From: Paractinoplanes maris
Lineage (GTDB): Bacteria; Actinomycetota; Actinomycetes; Mycobacteriales; Micromonosporaceae
Length of the DNA: 64,000 nt
Direction of reading: 5' to 3'
NCBI RefSeq assembly: GCF_023544465.1
Contig: NZ_JALPVL010000009.1
Coordinates: 186,001 to 250,000, forward strand
Shown: piece by piece, positions 57,507 through 64,000 of the stretch
Position numbering within the stretch: the first letter of the stretch is position 1
How the letters are laid out: every line of letters starts with the position of its first letter
Position numbers and translations under genes: made by a program
Notes under the pieces: model-generated
The model's database searches: none
What the model was told of the DNA's origin: nothing
Seen by the model: the letters and a program-made list of their open reading frames with translations, nothing else

Positions 57507-58822
57507 CCCCAGCGGGCGCCGGCCACTCGCCCGACCCGTACCTCCCCGGGCACGGCAACGGCGGTTACCGGGTGCTCCACTACCACCTCGACCTCGACTA
57601 CCGCGTGGTGTCCAACCGGCTGGCCGGGCGGGCGACGATCACGGCGCAGGCTGTGCAGTCGCTGTCCCGGTTCAGCCTCGACCTCGGCCAGTTCCGGGTG
57701 CAGGACGTGCGGGTCGACGGACGCCGGGCCAGCTGGACGCACCGGGCCGGCAAGCTCCGGGTCAAACCGGAGAAGGCGATCGACCACGGCACCACAGTCA
57801 AGATCGAGGTCCGGTACGCCGGGACGCCGGTGCCGATCTCGGGCCGGTGGGGCGACATCGGCTGGGACGAGCTGACCGACGGTGTGCTGGTGGCGAGCCA
57901 GCCCAACGGGGCACCGTCGTGGTTCCCGTGCAACGACCGCCCCGACGACAAGGCCACCTTCCTGGTGTCGATCACCGCCGCCTCGCCGTACACGGTGCTG
58001 GTCACCGGCGACCCGGTCTCCCGGCGTCGCGGGGCGGGCACCACCACCTGGGTCTACGAGCGGACCGAGCCCACCTCGCCCTATCTGATGAGCGTCCAGA
58101 TCGGGCGGTACGAGATGGTCGAGCTGGCCACCGGCGGCGTGCCGCAGAAGGCGGCCATCCCGCCCCGGCTGCGCACGGTCTTCCGCCACGACTTCGGCCG
58201 GCACGGTGAGATCATGACGGCCCTGGAGCGCCTCTTCGGCCCGTACCCCTTCCGGGAGTACGTCGTGGTGGTGGCCGACGACGACCTGGACGACCCGGTC
58301 GAGGCCCAGGGCATGGCCGTCTTCGGCCGCAACCACCTCGACGGCCGGCGCACGCATGAGCGGCTGGTCGCGCATGAGCTGGCCCACCAGTGGTTCGGCA
58401 ACAGCCTGACGGTCGCCGACTGGCAGCACATCTGGCTCAACGAGGGCTTCGCCACCTACGCCGAGTGGCTGTGGTCCGCCGTCTCGGGCGGCCCGTCAGC
58501 CGACATACACGCCACCCGCTGGCACATCTGGCTGCTCTCCCACCCCGCGACCGTCACCGTCGGCAACCCCGGCGTCGACCGCATGTTCGACCCCCTGGTC
58601 TACAAGCGCGGCGCCCTGACCCTGCACGCCCTGCGCACCACCATCGGCGACCCGGCGTTCTTCGCCCTGCTGCGCTCCTGGGTCGCCGAACACCAGCACC
58701 GCACCGTCACCACCGCCCAGTTCCGCACCCATGCCCAGCGCTTCTCCGCGGTGCCCCTGGACGACCTCTTCACCGCCTGGCTCGACCGCCCGGCCCTGCC
58801 CCCACTGCCGCGTTCGCTCTGA
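57503..58822 (+). CDS. M1 family zinc metallopeptidase
   Basis: 439 residues starting at ATG 57503 inside the stop of the NRPS-like gene. The zinc site is HELAHQWFGN (His291, Glu292, His295) with the third ligand Glu314 in LNEGFATYAEWLW, the classical HExxH-x18-E. The exopeptidase GAMEN loop is replaced by EAQGMAVFGRNHL, so aminopeptidase specificity may be altered. It lacks the long C-terminal domain of PepN (about 450 versus 850 residues). The N-terminal sandwich (YRVLHYHLDLDYRVVSNRLAGRATI) is normal. Translational coupling to the PosA-type synthetase suggests it trims or degrades the product. Confidence 0.9.
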   Translation: MTPAGAGHSPDPYLPGHGNGGYRVLHYHLDLDYRVVSNRLAGRATITAQAVQSLSRFSLDLGQFRVQDVRVDGRRASWTHRAGKLRVKPEKAIDHGTTVKIEVRYAGTPVPISGRWGDIGWDELTDGVLVASQPNGAPSWFPCNDRPDDKATFLVSITAASPYTVLVTGDPVSRRRGAGTTTWVYERTEPTSPYLMSVQIGRYEMVELATGGVPQKAAIPPRLRTVFRHDFGRHGEIMTALERLFGPYPFREYVVVVADDDLDDPVEAQGMAVFGRNHLDGRRTHERLVAHELAHQWFGNSLTVADWQHIWLNEGFATYAEWLWSAVSGGPSADIHATRWHIWLLSHPATVTVGNPGVDRMFDPLVYKRGALTLHALRTTIGDPAFFALLRSWVAEHQHRTVTTAQFRTHAQRFSAVPLDDLFTAWLDRPALPPLPRSL

Positions 58823-58834
58823 CCATCGATCAGT

Positions 58835-58853
58835 CCGGGGGCCGCCGCCCCGG
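58835..58853 (+). terminator. Hairpin after the M1 peptidase gene
   Basis: CCGGGG (58835-58840) and CCCCGG (58848-58853) flank a 7-base loop, 13 bp after the peptidase stop. No T tract follows, so termination would be of the weak GC-hairpin type. The rest of the gap up to about 59000 shows no other feature. Confidence 0.4.
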
Positions 58854-59020
58854 CTCGGTCATCAGAGGCTCTGCGGGATCTGGCCCAGCTGTCACCTGAT
58901 GCCCATGCGGAGGGTTGCGCGTGAGCCGTTCGGCCGACTTGGTCGCGGTAGCGGCTGAAAAGCACCCGTCTGGCGGGCCCCTTGCTGCGGACCCGGCCGG
59001 TGGCATGGAAGATGGTTCTG

Positions 59021-60199
59021 ATGCTCGCGTCGATGGAAGCCGTTCGCCGGCTCATGGATCTCAGGCACCGCGGGCGGGCTGAGGACCTGCCGGCGGTGCT
59101 GGCGGCGGCTGCGCCCCTGCTCGACGCGGAGACGGCCACCGTTCTGCTGGTCGACTACGCGCAGGAGGCGCTGCACCCGCTGCGCGGGACGGTCCCCGAC
59201 ATGACGACCGGCTTCACCGTGGACGGCACGCCCGCGGGCCTGGCGTTCACCACCGCCCGCCAGCAGTGGGACGGCGAGAGCCTGCTCTGGTTGCCGCTGC
59301 TGCACGGTGCCGAGCGGCTCGGCGTCCTCGAGTTCCGGGTCAAGGCCTATCCGTCCGACTCGGACCGGCACGACCTCGAGGTGATCGCCGCCCTGGTCGC
59401 GGAGTTGATCGCCAGCCGCCGGTTCTACGGCGACGCGGTCGAGCACACCCGGCGCCGGCTGCCCATGCAGCTGGCCGCCGAGATCATCTGGAACCAGCTG
59501 CCCCCGCTGACCTTCGCGGTCGACGGCACGATGGTCACCGCCGTCCTGGAGCCCTGTTACGACGTCGGTGGCGACGCCTTCGACTACGCGGCCAACGGCG
59601 ACGTCCTGCACGTCGCGCTCTTCGACACCGTCGGGCACGGGATCAGCGCCAGCGCCCTGACCACGCTGACGTTGAACACGTACCGTAACGCCCGCCGGTC
59701 CGGGCTCTCGCTGCCCGACACCTATCGGTCCATCGACAAGTGGATCCGGGCGCAATATCCGGGGGCCTTCGTCACCGCGCTGCTGGCCGAGCTCGACATG
59801 GCGACCGGCACCTACCGGCGGATCAGCGCCGGCCACCCCGCCGAGCTCTTCCTGCGCGGTGACGGGGCGCTGCCGTCGCTGCCCACCCCCAACGCGCTGC
59901 CGCTCGGTCTCGGTCACATGGTCGCCCGGCGGCCGGGGGTCGTCGAGCAGCAGTTGGAGCCGGGCGACACCCTGGTGCTCTACACCGACGGCATCACCGA
60001 GGCCCGGGACGCGTCGGGGGCGTTGTTCGGCCCCGAGCGGCTCAGTGAGTTCCTGGTGGATGCGCTGCGGGACGGTGCCTCGGGTCCGGAGACGATGCGC
60101 CGCCTGATTCAGACGATCATCTCGTACGAGGCGGGCGAGCTCCGCGACGACGCCACCGCCGCGATGCTCCAGTGGCGGCGGCACACCACGACCTCCTGA
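59021..60199 (+). CDS. SpoIIE-type PP2C phosphatase with GAF-like domain
   Basis: 392 residues from ATG 59021 (GGAAG nine bases upstream); ATG 59012 or 59033 are alternatives. An N-terminal GAF-like domain (about 15-130, TATVLLVDYAQEALHPLRG) precedes a PPM phosphatase domain with metal-binding motifs YDVGGDAFDYA, LFDTVGHGISASALT, and LYTDGITEARD, ending ELRDDATAAML. Such proteins dephosphorylate anti-anti-sigma factors (STAS) and so tune alternative sigma factors. No partner STAS or anti-sigma gene lies in the window. Confidence 0.9.
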   Translation: MLASMEAVRRLMDLRHRGRAEDLPAVLAAAAPLLDAETATVLLVDYAQEALHPLRGTVPDMTTGFTVDGTPAGLAFTTARQQWDGESLLWLPLLHGAERLGVLEFRVKAYPSDSDRHDLEVIAALVAELIASRRFYGDAVEHTRRRLPMQLAAEIIWNQLPPLTFAVDGTMVTAVLEPCYDVGGDAFDYAANGDVLHVALFDTVGHGISASALTTLTLNTYRNARRSGLSLPDTYRSIDKWIRAQYPGAFVTALLAELDMATGTYRRISAGHPAELFLRGDGALPSLPTPNALPLGLGHMVARRPGVVEQQLEPGDTLVLYTDGITEARDASGALFGPERLSEFLVDALRDGASGPETMRRLIQTIISYEAGELRDDATAAMLQWRRHTTTS

Positions 60200-60207
60200 G
60201 ACCGGCG

Positions 60208-60843
60208 TCAGGCGTCGAGGAACATCAGGACGGCCAGGACCCGGCGGTTGTCGTCGTCGGACGGCGGCATCCCGAGCTTGGCGAAGATGTTGTTGATGTG
60301 CTTGCTGACCACCTTCTCGGTGATGAACAGCCGGGCCGCGATGGCGGCGTTGGAGCGGCCCTCGGCGATGTGCCGCAGCACCTCGTGCTCGCGGGCGGTC
60401 AGCCCGGCCAGCGGCTTACGGCGGGCCATCATCTGGGCGACCACCTCGGGGTCGAACGCGGTGCCGCCCGAGGCCACCTGATGCACCGTGGCGACGAACT
60501 GCTCGACGTCGGCCACGCGCTCCTTGAGCAGGTAACCGACGCCACCGGCGTGGTCGGTGAGCAGCTCCCGGGCATAGAGCGGCTCGACGTGCTGGGACAG
60601 CACCAGCACCGGCAGCCCGGGGATCTCGGCGCGGGCGGCGATGGCCGCCTTCAGGCCCTCGTCGGTCTGGGTGGGCGGCAGCCGGACGTCGACGATGGCC
60701 ACGTCCGGCCGGTGCCGCAGCAGGGCGGGCAGCAGGTCCGGACCGTTGTCGACCGCCTCGACCACGTCGAAGTCGAACGCCTGGAGCAAGCGGGTCAGAC
60801 CGTCCCGCAGCAGCATCAGGTCTTCGGCGAGGACAACGCGCAC
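60208..60843 (-). CDS. NarL/FixJ-type response regulator
   Basis: 211 residues from the GTG at 60843 (GGAG six bases upstream). The receiver has VVLAEDLMLLRDGLTRLL, the Asp in VAIVDVRLPP and the Lys in GYLLKERV. The LuxR HTH is LTAREHEVLRHIAEGRSNAAIAARLFITEKVVSKHINNIFAKLGM. It overlaps the kinase gene by 28 bp and is its partner. The tail PPSDDDNRRVLAVLMFLDA is typical of the family. Confidence 0.92.
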   Translation of the reverse strand: MRVVLAEDLMLLRDGLTRLLQAFDFDVVEAVDNGPDLLPALLRHRPDVAIVDVRLPPTQTDEGLKAAIAARAEIPGLPVLVLSQHVEPLYARELLTDHAGGVGYLLKERVADVEQFVATVHQVASGGTAFDPEVVAQMMARRKPLAGLTAREHEVLRHIAEGRSNAAIAARLFITEKVVSKHINNIFAKLGMPPSDDDNRRVLAVLMFLDA

Positions 60844-62081
60844 GGCAGCTCCAGGGTCACGACGGTGGGTCCGCCGGGCGGGGACGAGACGGCCATCGTC
60901 CCATCGAAGGCGTTGAGCCGGCGCTCGATGCCCAGCAGGCCGGTGCCGCGCCCGGGGTCGGCGCCACCGTCGCCGTCGTCCCCGATCTCGACGAACAGCA
61001 CGCCCTCGGTGTGCCGCAGGCCCACCCAGGCCTTCCGGGCATTGCTGTGCCGGGTCATGTTGGTCAGCGCCTCGGCCACGGCGAAATAGACCGCCGACTC
61101 GACCGGTGTGTCGAGGCGCCCGGGCAGATGCGACCTGACGTCGGTGGGCACCGGGAGCATCATGGCCAGCGCCTGGACGGCCCCCTCCAGGCCGCGCTCG
61201 GCCAGGACCGGGGGATGGATGCCGCGGACCAGATGGCGCAGCTCGACCAGCGCGGTGGTGCTGGCCGCGCGGGCCTCGGCGAGCAGCTTGAGCGCGGCGG
61301 TGGGGTCGCGGCGGACGAGTCGCTCGGCGAGCCCGATCGTCATCCCGACCGACACCATCCAGGCCTGGGCCCCGTCGTGCAGGTCGCGCTCGATGCGGCG
61401 CAGCTCGGCGGCCTGCGCGTCGATCGCGTCGGCCCTGGTCAGGGTCAGGCGGGCGACCCGCAGACGGAGCTCGGCGGAGCGGGTCGGCGCGAGGAACAGC
61501 CGGCTGAAGCGCAGGTGGGTCGCCCGGGTCAGCGGGGTCACCGTGAGCCCGACGGCCAGGATCGCCAGGCCCTGGGGGAGGGCCAGCATCCCCTCGACGT
61601 CGTTGGCGGTCGGCCAGAACAAGCCGTACCCGACGTGCACCCCGCCCAGGACCAGCCACAGCGGCACGAGCAGGGCACCGGTCAAGCCGTAGACGGTGAT
61701 GGCCAGGGCGATCAGGCTGAGCACCATCGCGATCAGAGCGCCCGGCAGCAGCCAGGCCGCGTCGCGCCAGGTGGCCGGGTCGGTGATGATCCAGCGCAGC
61801 CAGCGCCGGCTGCCCACCTCGGCCCCGGCCGGCGCGGGCAGATAGGGGCGGCGGATCGGCACCCCGGCCCGGGTGCTCAGGCGCCGCTCGAGGTCGGCCC
61901 GCCACCGCACCACCCTGGTGGTCACCCCGAGCAGCTCGGGACCGAGCGCCGGGACCGGGCTGAGCACCAGGCCGGCCAGCCAGAACGCGAGCATGGCCGG
62001 GTTGAGCAGCCCGAGACCGATGGCGAACAGAGCGTCCGGGGTGGCGCTCAGGCTCGCGGCCAACCGGCCTCGGAGTGTCAT
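60816..62081 (-). CDS. NarL-type sensor histidine kinase (HisKA_3)
   Basis: 421 residues from ATG 62081. About five membrane helices are in the first 210 residues (LFAIGLGLLNPAMLAFWLAG, AAWLLPGALIAMVLSLIALAI, LVPLWLVLGGVHVGYGLFW), preceding the H-box ELRRIERDLHDGAQAWMVSVGM. The ATPase has ALTNMTRHSNARKAWV and GDDGDGGADPGRGTGLLGIERRL. There is no separate sensor domain, as in other membrane-sensing actinobacterial kinases with a DUF-type N-terminus. It works with the regulator overlapping its 3' end and is divergent from the desaturase gene, a possible target. Confidence 0.9.
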   Translation of the reverse strand: MTLRGRLAASLSATPDALFAIGLGLLNPAMLAFWLAGLVLSPVPALGPELLGVTTRVVRWRADLERRLSTRAGVPIRRPYLPAPAGAEVGSRRWLRWIITDPATWRDAAWLLPGALIAMVLSLIALAITVYGLTGALLVPLWLVLGGVHVGYGLFWPTANDVEGMLALPQGLAILAVGLTVTPLTRATHLRFSRLFLAPTRSAELRLRVARLTLTRADAIDAQAAELRRIERDLHDGAQAWMVSVGMTIGLAERLVRRDPTAALKLLAEARAASTTALVELRHLVRGIHPPVLAERGLEGAVQALAMMLPVPTDVRSHLPGRLDTPVESAVYFAVAEALTNMTRHSNARKAWVGLRHTEGVLFVEIGDDGDGGADPGRGTGLLGIERRLNAFDGTMAVSSPPGGPTVVTLELPCALSSPKT

Positions 62082-62191
62082 GACACCATTCTCGCTCGGC
62101 GGCCCGGCACGGCGGACGAGCCCCCGCAAGGGGTGCTGGCACCCCCAGGCCGGTGGGGTCCCGCACTCCTGATCTCGGGGCCCGCGGCGCC

Positions 62192-62204
62192 GACAATCAA
62201 TGCA
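62192..62204 (+). promoter_or_regulatory. Possible leaderless promoter of the desaturase gene
   Basis: GACAAT (62192-62197) lies 6 bp before the ATG at 62204, so transcription could begin at the A of ATG, giving a leaderless mRNA; no ribosome site is visible upstream. No good -35 is seen, so the call is weak. Confidence 0.25.
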
Positions 62205-63250
62205 TGACGGCAACCACAGTGCGACCACGAGCGGCCGCCGGAAGTGACTTCGCGGCCTTGAACCGGCAGGTGAGCGGGGCCGGCCTGCTGGAGCGGCAAC
62301 CGCGCTACTACGCCCTGCGGATGACCGTCGTGGGCCTGATGGTGGCCGGCGGCTGGGCCGCCTTCTTCCTGGTCGGGTCGTCCTGGTGGACGCTGCTGGT
62401 GGCGGTCTTCCTCGCCGTCACCTTCGCTCAGCTCGGCCTGGTCGCGCACGACATCGCCCACCGGCAGGTCTTCCGCACCAAGCGCCCCAGCGAGATCTTC
62501 GGCCGGATCGCCGCCAACCTCGGCGTGGGCATGAGTTACGGCTGGTGGATGGACAAGCACACCCGCCACCACAACAACCCGAATCACGACGACCTCGACC
62601 CCGACGTGCAGCCGGAGGTGCTCATCTGGGCCACCAAGTCGGCCCTCGGACGCCGTGGTCTGGCCGCCTTCGTGACCCGCCACCAGGCCGGGCTCTTCTT
62701 CCCGCTGCTGACCCTGCTCAGCACCGACCTGAAGGTGTCCAGCATCAAGGCGTTGCGGGCCGGCGTGGTCAAGCGGCCCGTCCTCGAGGCCGGACTGCTG
62801 GTGGTGCACGCGGTGGCGTACCTGTCGGCTGTTTTCCTCGTGCTCTCGCCGCTGCAGGCGGTCGCCTTCCTCGTCGTTCACCAGGGCTTGTTCGGTCTCT
62901 ACCTCGGCATGACGTTCGCGCCGAACCACAAGGGCATGCCGCACCCCGACGGCACCGAGGACTATCTGCGCAAGCAGGTGCTGACCTCGCGCAACGTCCG
63001 CGGCGGGTGGTTCACCGACCTCGCCCTGGGCGGCCTCAACTACCAGATCGAGCACCACCTCTTCCCGGGCATGCCGACCCCCAACCTGCGGACCGCGCAG
63101 AAGATCGTGCGGGAGTACTGCGCCGAGATCGGTGTGGCCTACGAGGAGACGAGCCTGGTCGAGTCGTACCGGCAGGCGTTGCGGCATCTGCACGAGGTCG
63201 GCGCCCCGTTGCGGGTGGCCCACCGCGGCCGGGCAGCGGCGCGCCCCTGA
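62204..63250 (+). CDS. Membrane fatty acid desaturase
   Basis: 348 residues. The three histidine boxes of membrane acyl-lipid desaturases are complete: HDIAHRQ (HDxxH), HTRHHNN (HxxHH), and QIEHHLF (QxxHH). Four membrane helices surround them (LMVAGGWAAFFLVGSSWW, LLVAVFLAVTFAQLGLVA, LLVVHAVAYLSAVFLVLSPLQA, FLVVHQGLFGLYLGMTF). The QIEHH box is characteristic of front-end type and DesA3-like actinobacterial delta-9 or delta-6 enzymes. It needs ferredoxin or a similar electron donor. It may be controlled by the divergent membrane-sensing two-component system, as in DesK/DesR of Bacillus; this is inference. Confidence 0.92.
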   Translation: MTATTVRPRAAAGSDFAALNRQVSGAGLLERQPRYYALRMTVVGLMVAGGWAAFFLVGSSWWTLLVAVFLAVTFAQLGLVAHDIAHRQVFRTKRPSEIFGRIAANLGVGMSYGWWMDKHTRHHNNPNHDDLDPDVQPEVLIWATKSALGRRGLAAFVTRHQAGLFFPLLTLLSTDLKVSSIKALRAGVVKRPVLEAGLLVVHAVAYLSAVFLVLSPLQAVAFLVVHQGLFGLYLGMTFAPNHKGMPHPDGTEDYLRKQVLTSRNVRGGWFTDLALGGLNYQIEHHLFPGMPTPNLRTAQKIVREYCAEIGVAYEETSLVESYRQALRHLHEVGAPLRVAHRGRAAARP

Positions 63251-63275
63251 GTGCCCCGGTCCGTAGAGTTGGCCC

Positions 63276-64000
63276 ATGGCAATCGAATTCGCCCCATCGG
63301 AGAGATCGCGCCTAGGGGTCGAGTGGGAGATCGCCTGTGTCGACCGGCGCAGCGGTGAGCTGTCGCCCGCGGCGCCCGAGCTGCTGTCCCGGCTCGGCGC
63401 CGCGTCGACGTTCCCCCACGTGACGAACGAGTTGCTGACCAACACGATCGAGATCGTCAGCGCGCCGCACCATCGGGTGCGGGACGCGGTCGCGGATCTC
63501 ACCCGGCTCGTCGAGCGGGTCCAGCGATTCGCCGAGCCGATGGGCGTCGACCTCATCTCGTCGGGGACGCACCCGTTCAGTCAGTGGTTCCAGCAGCAGG
63601 TGACGCCGGGCAAGCCTCGATACGACACCCTGATCGACCGCACCCGGTGGTGGGGCCGGCAGATGATGATCTGGGGCGTCCACGTGCACGTCGCGGTGGA
63701 GGACCGCCGCAAGGTGCTGCCGATCATCGACGGGCTGCTTACCTATCTGCCGCACTTCCAGGCGCTCAGCGCGTCCAGCCCGTTCTGGAGCGGGGAGAAC
63801 ACCGGATACGCCTCCAACCGGGCGCTGATGTTCCAGCAGCTGCCCACGGCCGGGTTGCCGCCCCAGTTCACCGAGTGGGCCGAGTACGAGCGACTGGTGG
63901 CCGATCTGCTGCACATCGGCGTGATCGAGGAACTCAACGAGCTGCGCTGGGACATCCGGCCCTCGCCGAAGTGGGGCACGATCGAGGTGCGCACGTTCGA
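63276..64000 (+). CDS. Carboxylate-amine ligase, YbdK/glutamate-cysteine ligase 2 family (3' truncated)
   Basis: The frame begins at ATG 63276 and is open to the window end, giving 241 residues of a family whose members are usually about 370-380 long. GVEWEIACVDRRSGEL is the ATP-binding start typical of YbdK/EgtA-type glutamate-cysteine ligases, and WGVHVHVAV and NELRWDIRPSPKWGTIEVRTF are family core motifs. It probably joins glutamate to cysteine or a similar amine in the first step of a low-molecular-weight thiol pathway. The rest lies outside the window. Confidence 0.88.
   Translation, partial: MAIEFAPSERSRLGVEWEIACVDRRSGELSPAAPELLSRLGAASTFPHVTNELLTNTIEIVSAPHHRVRDAVADLTRLVERVQRFAEPMGVDLISSGTHPFSQWFQQQVTPGKPRYDTLIDRTRWWGRQMMIWGVHVHVAVEDRRKVLPIIDGLLTYLPHFQALSASSPFWSGENTGYASNRALMFQQLPTAGLPPQFTEWAEYERLVADLLHIGVIEELNELRWDIRPSPKWGTIEVRTF

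Overview
The window is very high in G+C, uses GTC/CTG/GCC-rich codons and many GTG starts, and chains genes through GTGA/ATGA stop-start overlaps. With SARP and LuxR/LAL regulators, ALF-repeat proteins, FtsX-type exporters and Tat lipoproteins, it reads as the chromosome of a filamentous actinobacterium, most likely Micromonosporaceae (Actinoplanes-like). That assignment is an inference from style and gene families. No rRNA, tRNA, CRISPR array, prophage or IS element was found.

Layout. 1-8.6 kb: small metabolic and stress genes with local regulators: OsmC, an HxlR/MFS divergent pair, a HEAT protein plus a MerR-HEAT regulator, SMP-30 lactonase and aldo-keto reductase, and an XRE regulator divergent from an SDR/methyltransferase pair with an 18-bp inverted repeat between them. 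8.6-10.3 kb: a membrane protein and lipoprotein pair of unknown function. 10.5-14.5 kb: a tightly coupled five-gene operon: phenylacetate-CoA-ligase-like enzyme, ABM-fold protein, two related unknown proteins, and an amidohydrolase with a carbohydrate-binding-like N-terminus. 14.7-21.5 kb: two overlapping LAL regulators, then two alpha/beta hydrolases. 21.5-23.2 kb: a small membrane protein between three families of minisatellite repeats.

23.2-36.8 kb (minus strand): a nearly gap-free run: collagen-like/Fn3 surface protein, MoxR ATPase, DUF58 protein, a transglutaminase-like protein lacking catalytic residues, two ABC ATPases (one with an AbrB-like tail) and two giant FtsX permeases. A 33-bp repeat between the permeases has created a coupling mini-ORF. 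36.8-40.4 kb: a histidine kinase/response regulator pair, a SARP regulator, a small LuxR-type HTH protein and a second OmpR-type regulator.

40.4-51.2 kb is the most interesting block. A secreted 1231-residue ALF-repeat/coiled-coil protein ends in a short toxin-like domain and overlaps a small candidate immunity gene. It is coupled to a second ALF protein. Divergently lie an ALF-repeat/GH16 glucanase fusion and a GH81 beta-1,3-glucanase under a LacI-type palindrome. This looks like an antagonism or fungal-wall-attack island. 51.3-64 kb: GNAT, a Tat lipoprotein serine hydrolase, a PosA-type NRPS-like synthetase coupled to an M1 metallopeptidase, a SpoIIE-type phosphatase, a NarL two-component pair, a fatty acid desaturase and the start of a YbdK-type glutamate-cysteine ligase.
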